25,717 nt of DNA from Bacteroidales bacterium UBA4345. Lineage in GTDB: Bacteria; Bacteroidota; Bacteroidia; Bacteroidales; Paludibacteraceae. Below the pieces are notes generated by a model. That model made no database searches and had not been told where the DNA came from. It was given only the letters and a program-made list of their open reading frames with translations. Shown piece by piece: positions 15,140 through 24,456 of this stretch. The stretch spans positions 1 through 25,717 of the forward strand of contig DGTD01000042.1 in the NCBI GenBank assembly GCA_002396385.1, read 5' to 3'. Numbering within the stretch: position 1 is the stretch's first letter; every line of letters starts with the position of its first letter. The translations under genes and the position numbers were made by a program.

Positions 15140-17071
15140 ATGGATATTATACACCTTCTACCCGATACCGTAGCCAACCAAATTGCGGCTGGCGAAGTGG
15201 TTCAACGTCCGGCATCGGCTGTTAAGGAACTAGTGGAAAACGCCATTGACGCAGGTGCAAAACATATTCAACTGATTATAAAAGAGGCCGGACGCAACCT
15301 TGTCGAGGTTATTGACGACGGTAAAGGCATGAGCCCTACCGATGCGCGTATGGCCTTCGAACGGCACGCTACCAGCAAAATACGAAAGGCAGAAGACCTC
15401 TTCACCCTTATGACCATGGGGTTTCGCGGTGAGGCGCTCGCCTCAATTGCCGCAGTTTCACAAGTAGAACTGACAACCCGCCAGGCTAACGACGAAATGG
15501 GCACCCGTATCTGCATTAACGGCGGTAAAGTGGAAAGTCAGGAGCCCTGCTCATGCCCAACCGGTACAAACGTGTGCATGAAGAACCTGTTTTTCAACAT
15601 TCCGGCACGCCGCAACTTCCTCAAGAGTAACGCAACCGAATTTGGTGCCATCGACACCAGCTTCAAAAACATCGCCCTCGTCTACCCCGATATTGCCTTC
15701 GACCTTGTCCACAACGACCAAAAGTGCTACAACCTGCCAGCCACCAACTTGCGCGAGCGCATTACCCACATTTTCGGCAAAAACATCAACAACCAGCTCT
15801 ACTCCATCAAAGCCGAGTCTGACTTGGTCAAGATACACGGGTACATAGGCAGCCCGGAAACCGCAAAACAACGCAACGACAAACAGTTCTTCTTTGTTAA
15901 CGGGCGCTATATGAAGCACCCCTACTTTCAAAAAGCGGTTACCAGTGCCTACGAACGTATGATTGCTGTTGGGTACAAACCCACTTTCTTCATCTATCTG
16001 GAAGTAGACCCCGCCAGCATCGATGTAAATGTACATCCAACAAAGACAGAAATAAAGTTCAAAAACGAAACCGACATCTACCCAATCATTTTGTCGGCCG
16101 TAAGAGCAGGACTTGGGCGTTGTAACGTACAGGGCTCTATCGACTTCGACACCGAGGGCATGATCGATATTCCATCGTACCTGCACCGGCCAGAACACAC
16201 CACCGAACCCAAACTGCACACCGACAATTCGTATAACCCTTTCAACAGCGGAGCCGGAGGCAGCGCCGGACCAGCATACGAACGCAACCTGCGCAACTGG
16301 GAAAGCCTCTACGAGGGATTCGAATCGGGAGGTAAAACAAACACAGATACTGACTTTATAACAGACTCTTCCGAAAAAGAGGATGATGATTTCAGCAACT
16401 ATATCGAACAGACCAACAGCCTGCCCGACGACACTGACGAGGTGCTGATTGGCGCACCAACTTTTACACAACCAGGGCTGAAACTCGAAAAAAACGATAC
16501 CGAACTGACTGGTAGCGAGTTTCTGCAATACCAGAACAGGTATATAATTACCCCGGTGAGGTCCGGACTGATGTGCATCGACCAGCACCGGGCACACTTC
16601 CGTATACTTTACGACCGTTGTCTGGCCAACCTGGAACAACACAAAACCGCAAGCCAACGGCTGCTCTACCCCGAACAGTTCGACTTGGGTAGCACCGATG
16701 CCCTTGTTTTGGAAGAGATAAAAGACGACTTGGGCGAGATAGGCTACGATATCTCTTCTTTGGGTAACAACACCTTTATGGTGGGCGGAGTTCCTGTCAA
16801 CAACGGCGACCGGGAGGCCAAAAACTTCATTACCGACATTATAGAGGCTGTGAAGAACCAAGACAGAACCGCCAAAGACCAACTGCTACGCACTATGGCT
16901 ATGGCACAGGCCAGAAGCGCAGCCATACGCAGCGGCCAGAAACTGCAACAGGCAGAAGTTAACCAGCTCATCAACGACCTGTTCTCGTGCAAAGAACACA
17001 CCCTCACACCCGACAATAAAACCATCATCGCCATTATTAGCGACGATGATATAAGCAAACGTTTCCGCTAA
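15140..17071 (+). CDS. mutL: DNA mismatch repair protein MutL
   Basis: The 643-residue protein has the N-terminal GHKL ATPase with IAAGEVVQRPASAVKELVENAIDAGA, IDDGKGM, HATSKI and GFRGEAL, then a linker (about 340-440) and the C-terminal dimerisation domain. MutL is the matchmaker that couples mismatch recognition by MutS to strand incision. The C-terminal endonuclease motif is degenerate: the canonical DQHA(x)2E(x)4E appears as DQHRAHFRILYD (481-492), the ACR motif as ARSAAIR (591-597), and the CPHGRP motif as CKEHTLTP (617-624). The metal-binding site is therefore probably not of the usual kind. It lies 20 bases before hflX and is likely part of the same transcript. Confidence 0.97.
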   Translation: MDIIHLLPDTVANQIAAGEVVQRPASAVKELVENAIDAGAKHIQLIIKEAGRNLVEVIDDGKGMSPTDARMAFERHATSKIRKAEDLFTLMTMGFRGEALASIAAVSQVELTTRQANDEMGTRICINGGKVESQEPCSCPTGTNVCMKNLFFNIPARRNFLKSNATEFGAIDTSFKNIALVYPDIAFDLVHNDQKCYNLPATNLRERITHIFGKNINNQLYSIKAESDLVKIHGYIGSPETAKQRNDKQFFFVNGRYMKHPYFQKAVTSAYERMIAVGYKPTFFIYLEVDPASIDVNVHPTKTEIKFKNETDIYPIILSAVRAGLGRCNVQGSIDFDTEGMIDIPSYLHRPEHTTEPKLHTDNSYNPFNSGAGGSAGPAYERNLRNWESLYEGFESGGKTNTDTDFITDSSEKEDDDFSNYIEQTNSLPDDTDEVLIGAPTFTQPGLKLEKNDTELTGSEFLQYQNRYIITPVRSGLMCIDQHRAHFRILYDRCLANLEQHKTASQRLLYPEQFDLGSTDALVLEEIKDDLGEIGYDISSLGNNTFMVGGVPVNNGDREAKNFITDIIEAVKNQDRTAKDQLLRTMAMAQARSAAIRSGQKLQQAEVNQLINDLFSCKEHTLTPDNKTIIAIISDDDISKRFR

Positions 17072-17091
17072 CCCAAAACTCTAACACATTT

Positions 17092-18342
17092 ATGGCAGAC
17101 AACAAAAACATAAAAACCGAAATATACGACGAAAATGCAGTCCTTATCGGACTCATTACCCCACAACAGAACGAACAGAAGGAGAACGAGTACATCAACG
17201 AACTCGCATTCTTGTGCGAAACCGCCGGTGCTTTTCCCCAGAAGAAATTCTTCCAAAAAGTAGACTACCCGCACCCTTCCACCTTCGTCGGACAGGGCAA
17301 ACTGCAGGAAATAAAAGAATACATCAAAGAGATGAGCGAGGATCCCGAAACGGCTATCGGACTGGCCGTATTCGACGACGAACTCTCGCCAAAACAACTG
17401 CAGATTATCGAAAAGGAATTAGAGGTGAAAGTACTGGACCGTACCAGCCTTATCCTCGACATCTTTGCCAAACGCGCACAAACAGCCCACGCTAAAACCC
17501 AGGTGGCACTGGCCCAGTATAAATACCTGCTACCACGTCTGACCCGCATGTGGACCCATTTGGAACGCCAACGTGGAGGTATTGGTATGCGCGGACCTGG
17601 TGAGACCCAGATTGAAACCGACCGCCGTATCATTCTCGACCGCATAGCACTGCTGAAAGAACAACTGATAGACATCGACAAGCAAAAGGCCGTACAGCGG
17701 AAGAACCGCGGAAAGCTGACCAGAGTGGCTTTGGTAGGCTATACCAACGTGGGAAAGTCTACTTTGATGAACTTGCTGAGCAAGAGCGATGTATTTGCTG
17801 AGAATAAACTATTCGCAACATTAGACACAACTGTTCGCAAAGTTACAGTGTCTAATTTGCCTTTCTTGCTGTCAGACACTGTAGGCTTCATCCGCAAGCT
17901 GCCGCACGACCTTATCGAATCGTTCAAATCGACACTCGACGAGGTCCGCGAGGCTGACCTGCTGCTACACGTTATCGATATTTCACACCCTGGTTTTGAA
18001 GACCAGATTGAAGTGGTGGAAAAGACTTTGGCAGAAATTGACAAGACTGAAAAGCCAGTTATCTACATCTTCAATAAAATTGATGCCTTCACCTACGTGC
18101 AGAAAGACGAGGACGACCTCACACCCAAAAAGCGCGAGAACTACAGCCTCGATGAGTTGAAAAACATGTGGATGGCCAAACAAAACAACAACTGCGTCTT
18201 CATTTCGGCCCACGAACGCACAAACATCGACGAACTGAAACAGATGCTCTATCAAAAAGTGAAAGAAATACACGTCCAGCGTTTTCCCTACAACGACTTC
18301 CTCTACCAGATTTACGACGAAGACAGCAATGTTATCGAATAA
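17092..18342 (+). CDS. hflX: ribosome-associated GTPase HflX
   Basis: The 416-residue protein has the HflX N-terminal domain with FVGQGKLQEI, the GGIGMRGPGETQIETDRR stretch, and a GTPase domain with G1 GYTNVGKST (216-224), G3 DTVGFI and G4 NKID. In other bacteria HflX binds the 50S subunit and splits or rescues stalled ribosomes under stress. The size is typical. The C-terminal extension, FPYNDFLYQIYDEDSNVIE, is short. The gene follows mutL by 20 bases and precedes hrpB by only 6, so the three are probably cotranscribed. Confidence 0.96.
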   Translation: MADNKNIKTEIYDENAVLIGLITPQQNEQKENEYINELAFLCETAGAFPQKKFFQKVDYPHPSTFVGQGKLQEIKEYIKEMSEDPETAIGLAVFDDELSPKQLQIIEKELEVKVLDRTSLILDIFAKRAQTAHAKTQVALAQYKYLLPRLTRMWTHLERQRGGIGMRGPGETQIETDRRIILDRIALLKEQLIDIDKQKAVQRKNRGKLTRVALVGYTNVGKSTLMNLLSKSDVFAENKLFATLDTTVRKVTVSNLPFLLSDTVGFIRKLPHDLIESFKSTLDEVREADLLLHVIDISHPGFEDQIEVVEKTLAEIDKTEKPVIYIFNKIDAFTYVQKDEDDLTPKKRENYSLDELKNMWMAKQNNNCVFISAHERTNIDELKQMLYQKVKEIHVQRFPYNDFLYQIYDEDSNVIE

Positions 18343-18348
18343 AGGCGC

Positions 18349-20862
18349 ATGGAAAAAAGGAAATACCTTACCGACGTTGAGGCCGTCAGACACCTGCCGG
18401 CCTTTTCTATTGCCGACGCAGTCAACCAACAACTGCTCAAACACAACAGGCTGGTGGTTACCGCCGCTCCCGGTGCCGGCAAATCTACCCTGCTTCCGCT
18501 CACTATACTTGACGGGCTGGAAACCGGAGGAAAAATTCTAATGCTTGAACCACGCAGGCTTGCCGCCAAACAGATAGCCGAACGTATGGCCGACCTCTTA
18601 CACGAAACCGTTGGTCAAACCGTCGGCTATCGCGTCCGCTTTGAGAAAAAAGTCAGTCAACAGACCCGCATCGAAGTCCTCACCGAAGGCATTCTTTCCC
18701 GCATGCTGGTAAAAGACCCTATGCTGGAAGGTGTTTCTGTCGTTATTTTCGACGAGTTTCACGAACGTAGTCTGCCTTCCGATGTGGCACTCGCACTCAC
18801 CCGCGAGGCGCAACAAGTGGTCCGGCCCGACCTTGGCATTGTAATCATGTCTGCCACTATCGATGCAACCACCATCAGTACCCAGTTGCAGGCTCCAGTG
18901 GTTCACAGCGAGGGACGCATGTTCCCCGTTAAGGTTATACACACCGCTGACGAGGCCGACAGCACCAACGCAGCCGAACTGGCTGCACGCACCATCAGAC
19001 AGGCCCATGCGCAGGAAGAAGGTGACATTCTAACATTCCTGCCCGGACAGGGAGAAATAACGCGTTGCCAAGAACTGCTTGGAACATCGCTTGGCGACAC
19101 CGCCGTTTTACCGCTTTACGGACTACTTTCCCCACAAGAACAAAAAAAAGCCATTTTACCTTCCCCGACAGGACAACGAAAAGTTGTTCTGGCCACTTCT
19201 ATCGCCGAAACCTCACTTACCATTGAGGGCGTGCGTGTAGTCGTTGACACCGGTCTGTGCAGAACCATGGTTTTCGACCAGCGGAACGGGCTCAGCCATA
19301 TGGCCACACAACGCATCAGTCTCGATATGGCCACACAGCGTACCGGACGCGCCGGACGTTTGACCGAAGGTACATGCTACCGACTTTGGACACTAGCCAC
19401 AGAACACCGTATGGAGGCATGCCGTACTCCTGAAATTTTAAATGCCGACCTGGCGCCCGTAGCACTCGACATAGCCGCTTGGGGTGAAAACGATATAAGC
19501 CGACTGCCATGGCTTACACCTCCACCTGCAGGAAACGCCGCACAGGCTGCCCGATTACTGAAACTGCTTGGAGCGACGGACGATAAAGGAAAAATTACCG
19601 ACTTGGGAAAAGCCATGGCCGAAATACCATGCCACCCGCGCATTTCCAGAATGCTGGTACAGGAGAAAAATGACGCTAAAAAGGCGCTGGCAGCCGATAT
19701 AGCGGCTTTAATTGAAGAAAAAGATCCACTAAACGATAAAGAGGACGATGCCGATATAAACACCCGTATAGCCCTTTTACGTGATGCACGCCGAAAAAAT
19801 ACCGACGGCAAATGGAGCCGGATTGTCCGCATAGCTGAAGAATACCGGAGTCTGGCTAAGGTTGGGGAAGACAACACCATTCCCGATTCCGCAGATGTGG
19901 GCCTGCTGATTGCTACCGCCTACCCCGAACGTGTTGCAATGGCTACCGATGGTTGCGGACATTTCCGCACTGCCAGTGGCGGCACAGCCACCCTTTCGAA
20001 AAACGACCAACTTTCGGCTGCTGACTGGTTGGCAATTGCCAGCATTAACGCCGCCGGCGGACACATTTTTCTAGCTGCACCACTCTACCCACAATCGATT
20101 CAGCGCCTTCTCTCCGAGAAGGACACGGTGGCATGGGATAACAAACAAGGCCGCATCATCGCCCAGAAGGAAAAACGCATAGGTTGTCTGGTTGTGGAAA
20201 CAAAACCTTTACGGGATGTGGACCATAACGAGATTACGGCGACAATCTGCCGTGCGGCAGCAAAAGAAGGTACCAGTATGTTTGACTTTAACGACGAGGT
20301 GGGACGCCTTCAGCGACGTGTAGCATGCGTGGCAGCCTGGCACCCGGAACTGCAGCTAGCCGACCTTTCTACAGAAGCGGTGCTGGCTAGAGCTGAAGAC
20401 TGGTTGCCTTTCTTCCTCGAGAATAACGGACAAATGATGACTACGACAGCAGAAATGAAGAAGATCGATTTGGTTCAGGCATTGACCACTCTGCTAACCT
20501 ACGAACAGCAGTTAGAGGTTGACCGGCTGGCACCGACCCACATTGCGGTACCTACTGGCAGCCGTATACGTGTAGACTACCGTCAGGGCGCTGAAGCGCC
20601 CGTACTGTGCGTTAGGCTGCAAGAATGTTTCGGAATGACCGACACTCCCTGCGTTAACGACGGAAAACAACCAGTCCTGATGGAGCTATTGTCGCCCGGT
20701 TTCAAACCCGTGCAACTGACACAAGACCTTCGGAGTTTCTGGAACAATACCTATTTCGAGGTAAAGAAAGAATTGAAACGCCGTTACCCAAAACACTACT
20801 GGCCCGACAATCCGTTAGAGGCTGAGGCTACAAGAGGTGTAAACAGGCACAAAAAAAACTAA
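18349..20862 (+). CDS. hrpB: ATP-dependent helicase HrpB
   Basis: The 837-residue DEAH-box helicase has Walker A APGAGKST (40-47), motif II DEFH (135-138) with ERSL after it, motif III MSATID, motif V ATSIAETSLTIEGV and motif VI QRTGRAGR, followed by the winged-helix/HA2 region and the long HrpB-specific C-terminal domain ending WPDNPLEAEATR. DEFH in place of DEAH is usual for HrpB. Length and domain order match HrpB rather than HrpA, which is much longer. The cellular role is poorly defined; RNA or ribonucleoprotein remodelling is assumed from the family. It is the last gene of the mlaE-hrpB run and starts 6 bases after hflX. No clear terminator lies directly behind it; the first one on this strand is at 21010-21041. 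Confidence 0.95.
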   Translation: MEKRKYLTDVEAVRHLPAFSIADAVNQQLLKHNRLVVTAAPGAGKSTLLPLTILDGLETGGKILMLEPRRLAAKQIAERMADLLHETVGQTVGYRVRFEKKVSQQTRIEVLTEGILSRMLVKDPMLEGVSVVIFDEFHERSLPSDVALALTREAQQVVRPDLGIVIMSATIDATTISTQLQAPVVHSEGRMFPVKVIHTADEADSTNAAELAARTIRQAHAQEEGDILTFLPGQGEITRCQELLGTSLGDTAVLPLYGLLSPQEQKKAILPSPTGQRKVVLATSIAETSLTIEGVRVVVDTGLCRTMVFDQRNGLSHMATQRISLDMATQRTGRAGRLTEGTCYRLWTLATEHRMEACRTPEILNADLAPVALDIAAWGENDISRLPWLTPPPAGNAAQAARLLKLLGATDDKGKITDLGKAMAEIPCHPRISRMLVQEKNDAKKALAADIAALIEEKDPLNDKEDDADINTRIALLRDARRKNTDGKWSRIVRIAEEYRSLAKVGEDNTIPDSADVGLLIATAYPERVAMATDGCGHFRTASGGTATLSKNDQLSAADWLAIASINAAGGHIFLAAPLYPQSIQRLLSEKDTVAWDNKQGRIIAQKEKRIGCLVVETKPLRDVDHNEITATICRAAAKEGTSMFDFNDEVGRLQRRVACVAAWHPELQLADLSTEAVLARAEDWLPFFLENNGQMMTTTAEMKKIDLVQALTTLLTYEQQLEVDRLAPTHIAVPTGSRIRVDYRQGAEAPVLCVRLQECFGMTDTPCVNDGKQPVLMELLSPGFKPVQLTQDLRSFWNNTYFEVKKELKRRYPKHYWPDNPLEAEATRGVNRHKKN

Positions 20863-20932
20863 AAAATGGTGGTTGATACAATAATCTACCATATTTGGAA
20901 CATTTTTTAGAAGAAGTATCATTTTTTTATAC

Positions 20933-20940
20933 TAAATTTG
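20933..20940 (+). promoter_or_regulatory. -7 promoter element of a candidate small RNA
   Basis: TAAATTTG is a full match to TAnnTTTG, 70 bases after the hrpB stop. The -33 position lacks TTTG. No gene start follows, only an intrinsic terminator about 100 bases on. Confidence 0.35.
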
Positions 20941-20946
20941 CAGTGT

Positions 20947-21041
20947 GTAAAGCAAACTTAGAAACAACACAACTACATTTTAGCTTAAACCAAATGTGTG
21001 TTAAAGAGAAAAAGCAGCGCTTGGTGCGTTGCTTTTTTTTT
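20947..21041 (+). ncRNA. candidate small RNA downstream of hrpB
   Basis: A -7 element (20933-20940) and a strong terminator bracket about 95 bases without a credible reading frame. Two stem-loops are visible: ACATTT pairing with AAATGT, extended by AACAC/GTGTT across a bulge, and the terminator hairpin itself. An alternative is that this is simply the 3' untranslated region and terminator of the hrpB transcript. No known RNA family is recognised. Confidence 0.35.
21010..21041 (+). terminator. intrinsic terminator, 150 bases after hrpB
   Basis: AAAAGCAGCGC (21010-21020) pairs with GCGTTGCTTTT (21026-21036), with one G-U pair and a 5-base loop, and runs into nine T (21033-21041). It could end the hrpB operon, the candidate small RNA, or both. 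Confidence 0.85.
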
Positions 21042-21196
21042 GGCTATGATATACCCTTATACTACGATACCACCCAGAAAGATTATCATAATTTTCCCAT
21101 TAGCCATTTACCATTTCAAAACCCGTCAAAACAGTTAACGACTTACCTGCCGCACCATCATGTTCAGCCAGGCAACCTATTAGACAGTAGTAGGGC
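21042..21196. other. gene-free interval with no recognisable feature
   Basis: Between the terminator after hrpB and the terminator of the DUF4380 gene I see no credible coding frame, RNA gene or repeat. The whole gene-free gap runs from 20863 to 21268 and its other contents are listed separately. Confidence 0.5.
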
Positions 21197-21231
21197 AAAA
21201 AAGAAGAACCCGGTATAAGACCAGATTCTTC
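21197..21231 (-). terminator. intrinsic terminator of the DUF4380 gene
   Basis: On the minus strand GAAGAATCTGGT (21231-21220) pairs with ACCGGGTTCTTC (21214-21203), with G-U pairs and a 5-base loop, and is followed by a T run (21202-21197). It lies 37 bases past the stop codon. Confidence 0.7.
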
Positions 21232-21268
21232 TCTATTTGGTTTAAGCCACTTTTAAAGCCCTGTGCGG

Positions 21269-22207
21269 CTATTTTACCTTATCGAGGAACGTAGTAATCA
21301 TCTCACGGGAAATAAAGCCGCTAAACGGAAGAATTTCCCATGTCTGCGAGGTTTTCATACTTTCTCCGGGTTGAAGGGTAGTGTATGGAGCATGGTATTC
21401 CATTTCCATCAAGACATCATCATCAGACGACGCGTAATTGTAGATTTCCACCTCACTTTGTGCAGGATGCAACTGGTCTGGATTATGGTGCTCAAAGCGT
21501 ATAACCAGCAAATCGCGACCACTGAGCGTAGCGATAAACGGACGTGACGGACGTATAAACGCCTTTCCCGTACACGCATAGTAACTGAAACTCCTGCGTT
21601 CTGGCGTAAATGTGAAATAACCGTCTTTAACCATATACGGAGCGTCACCCTCGCAGTCGGGATGCGTTGCGCCTGTAACACGCACATCGAATGGTGAAGA
21701 CACCGGCACAAAAGTAGGGTTGTTGCCGTTCGTACGCGCTATCAGCCAAAGATCCCACGAAACAGGCTCTTTACGGATATTGGTCGCCTCCACATCGTAG
21801 TGGACCACGCCATCGGCAGTTATCATAATGTGCTTTTTCAGACGGACACCGCTTATCGGACTTTCTGGTCCTACCATCGTTACCTCACAAGATATGTGCC
21901 GCACAACGGTGAAGGAGCCATAACTGATATACGGATCAGGCGGCCAGAATAGGGTAGAGTGCTTCTGTTCCTCATTCAAATCTTGGTGTTTCCACCACTC
22001 ACACTGCGGACCCACCCAGACTTCCTGGCCATTATAGGCTCTGAATTCCAGTTGGTCGGCAGCAGGCTGCAAGCGCTCGCCCTCTTCCCAAAGCCGGTAG
22101 TCGCTTTTGAAGATGTTGGGTGCCCCATTACGGGATAGCATCACAACCCGGCCTCCTACATCAGGAAGAATGCCTAAACGTGTGCCACCATTTTCTATAT
22201 ACAACAT
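21269..22207 (-). CDS. DUF4380 family protein
   Basis: Starting at the ATG at 22207 (an upstream in-frame TTG at 22234 is rejected) the product has 312 residues, beginning MLYIENGGTRLGILPDVGGRV. The opening GGR..ML....APNIF stretch and the WVGPQCEWW motif look like the DUF4380 family, which is common in Bacteroidetes and resembles the beta-sandwich of aldose-1-epimerases and related sugar-binding proteins. No signal peptide is seen, so it is probably cytoplasmic. The catalytic histidine-glutamate pair of mutarotases cannot be located with confidence, so enzyme activity is uncertain. The gene stands alone, with its own terminator, facing the hrpB cluster. Confidence 0.8.
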   Translation of the reverse strand: MLYIENGGTRLGILPDVGGRVVMLSRNGAPNIFKSDYRLWEEGERLQPAADQLEFRAYNGQEVWVGPQCEWWKHQDLNEEQKHSTLFWPPDPYISYGSFTVVRHISCEVTMVGPESPISGVRLKKHIMITADGVVHYDVEATNIRKEPVSWDLWLIARTNGNNPTFVPVSSPFDVRVTGATHPDCEGDAPYMVKDGYFTFTPERRSFSYYACTGKAFIRPSRPFIATLSGRDLLVIRFEHHNPDQLHPAQSEVEIYNYASSDDDVLMEMEYHAPYTTLQPGESMKTSQTWEILPFSGFISREMITTFLDKVK

Positions 22208-22290
22208 AACTAATGAAATTTCTGATAAATACAAATAAATTTATTATTTATGCAAAAATCGCATATTTTTTTCTTGCAAACAAAAAAACT

Positions 22291-24456
22291 CTAAAAAAGT
22301 AAACCGTTGCCAGTAATATAATGCTTTAAAACATCGCATTTGTTAATTTTGCGTGCCTCGCCTGTTGGCGTATCTTTCAGTTTCCACAGCAACTTCGCCA
22401 ATTTGTCCTGATCGGAACTTGGCGAATAATTATAACTCAGGAAAAAGAGCCCCGAGAGACAACGTACCATATTTTCCTCACCGGTATCGGCGCTGTAGGC
22501 AGAACGTAACAGGCTTGCTGCCCGTTTAATGTAGGCATTGTCTGCCACCACTGCAGAGTCTTGTGTCACCGACCAACTGTAGTTAGTCAAAGCCCAACAA
22601 GCTCCTTTCGGCGATGCCTGTATATAGGCCTTTGCGAGCAAATAGGAGTTTTCAGCATATTTGGCGTCTAACTTCTGCTTCTGTTGTGCTTTTGCAACCG
22701 CATCCTCCAACTTCAACATCTGTTTGCAGAAATTCATCTTGTTGGTATATGGTTTTTTCTGCAGTTTTGGATCAACTTTCTGTCTGTTTCGGTACACCCA
22801 GAATTCAGGAGTGAACGAATAAGCCATATAAGGCAGACTATTCATTTCTGTTACATACTTGCTGTCCACCTTTTTCAGGTATTCCATAGCTGGCTTGAAC
22901 TGGAATTCACGCATCAGCTTGGTGGCAATAATGTCACACAGGTAACTGTTGTTGCTATAGCAGAAAGGAACTAGCGACTGCTCGAACGGTGTACCGCCAA
23001 GGGCAGTCAATACCTTGTAGTAATTGATAACCGACTCGGTCGACATAGTGTCGAGCATGCGGAACACATCGGTTCTGTAGTCGCCGTTGAAACCTTTTTG
23101 AGTCGAATCACGCTTAATCAGACTACAACGGGCATTATAGGCAGATTGGGTTTCGTTCAGTTCGTTTGCCACATTTGCGAGTATGGCTGCTGTAACAGGT
23201 TTTTGCAACTCAATGTAACGAGGAACAAGGATGTCGTGCACCACATGGTCCATAACGTCAGTGTAATGATTGCGGAAACGGTAATATACATAATCGTAGT
23301 AGCATTTCTCTTTTGCCGCAGTATTGCGCAACCAAGTCAACTCCTTGGTCAGCATAGCTTCAAATTTGGCATCAATGTTCTCCACTTCAGCACTACAGAT
23401 CAGACGCAGACAACGCGTATTATAAGCCACACGGGCAGTCGACTTCACCTTTTGCGCATCTTGTAACGCTTTCAGCACTTGTTTTTTATCGGCCCCCAGC
23501 AAATACATAGCATATGCTCTGGCCGACAGCCATAAGGCAGACTGAGTGGTACCAGCTGTTGCCGCAGTCCCCGAAAATTTGACAAAACGAACCAACTCGA
23601 TTTTTGTCAGGGAATCGCGCTTTGAATTTTTTTCTGCTGCATTAAGGTTACTGAACGACGAGTTCAAGAAATCTTGCACCACATAAGGGAAAGACTTAGA
23701 CTCGGGATATTTGTCGAAAATATCCTTGATAGTTTTTGTAGTGATAACTTGCGGAAAAGTAGCCCGCAAGTCATTCAGCGAACCTGTCTTAATGTAAAAG
23801 TCACGCGCCTTTTCGGTCCATCCGGTCTTAATCCAGTTACTGGCGAGGTAACCTTGGCACTGGGCAGCAATGTCTTTTTCATGCACCTGTTTGACATTGC
23901 TTAGCCAAATCTGCCCCAGAGCATCGTCTTTACCCGAGTAGAAAGCGCCGCGCATAGCCATCAGCACATATCGGTTCGAGAGTGGCGTACGCTTACCTTT
24001 CAGTTTGTTAGCTGCAAAATTGTATATTTCAGTCCAATCCTTACGGTTTTGTACAAGTTCTTCCTTGGTAGGGTAGTTCCACCTGTTTTCGTTCAGTTTT
24101 GCGGCTTTTTTTACGGCCTTGAGTTTTTCGAGGTATTCGACGCCATTTTTGTCACCCTTGCCCTTCAGATAGTTCAGCAACAAGTTAGCGTCAGTACTTT
24201 CACTGCCGGAATTGTTCAACTGTGCAAGAACCTGCTCGTCGGTGAAACGGTTACCTGTATAACGTTTCCAATAACTGACATTCTGTTCTATATATCGGGT
24301 TTGTTCGTTACGGTTATAGGTGCTGAACATATAGCAGTTATTCACCCTGCCTTCTTCACCACACGCATAAACAGCCGACACCGATAAGAAACTACTTGCA
24401 AGAAGCGTAAATACTCTCAATCTCATTTTGGGTATATTTCGAAAAATCTCTTTCAT
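22291..24456 (-). CDS. large exported helical-repeat protein, uncharacterised
   Basis: The 721-residue protein is not recognised beyond a general resemblance to Bacteroidetes exported proteins whose mature part begins with a Cys-Gly pair. An export signal, RVFTLLASSFLSVSAVYA, is followed by Cys32 and CGEEGRVNNCYMFSTYNRN. The cysteine could be acylated (VYAC is a loose lipobox). The rest looks mostly alpha-helical with repeated pairs of helices, in the manner of TPR-like repeats, and many aromatic residues. Two starts are possible: ATG at 24456, or ATG at 24426, which gives a shorter, more typical signal peptide. Either overlaps the end of the upstream lipoprotein gene (stop at 24392), so the two are translationally linked and probably work together at the cell envelope. 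Confidence 0.8.
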   Translation of the reverse strand: MKEIFRNIPKMRLRVFTLLASSFLSVSAVYACGEEGRVNNCYMFSTYNRNEQTRYIEQNVSYWKRYTGNRFTDEQVLAQLNNSGSESTDANLLLNYLKGKGDKNGVEYLEKLKAVKKAAKLNENRWNYPTKEELVQNRKDWTEIYNFAANKLKGKRTPLSNRYVLMAMRGAFYSGKDDALGQIWLSNVKQVHEKDIAAQCQGYLASNWIKTGWTEKARDFYIKTGSLNDLRATFPQVITTKTIKDIFDKYPESKSFPYVVQDFLNSSFSNLNAAEKNSKRDSLTKIELVRFVKFSGTAATAGTTQSALWLSARAYAMYLLGADKKQVLKALQDAQKVKSTARVAYNTRCLRLICSAEVENIDAKFEAMLTKELTWLRNTAAKEKCYYDYVYYRFRNHYTDVMDHVVHDILVPRYIELQKPVTAAILANVANELNETQSAYNARCSLIKRDSTQKGFNGDYRTDVFRMLDTMSTESVINYYKVLTALGGTPFEQSLVPFCYSNNSYLCDIIATKLMREFQFKPAMEYLKKVDSKYVTEMNSLPYMAYSFTPEFWVYRNRQKVDPKLQKKPYTNKMNFCKQMLKLEDAVAKAQQKQKLDAKYAENSYLLAKAYIQASPKGACWALTNYSWSVTQDSAVVADNAYIKRAASLLRSAYSADTGEENMVRCLSGLFFLSYNYSPSSDQDKLAKLLWKLKDTPTGEARKINKCDVLKHYITGNGLLF

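Noticed and set aside
15551..16882. A 443-codon open frame antisense to mutL
   Set aside because: It is entirely inside mutL, whose motifs are clear; the antisense product has no recognisable domain.
20895..21218. A 107-codon open frame after hrpB
   Set aside because: It runs through an intrinsic terminator with nine T, has low-complexity composition and no good start context.
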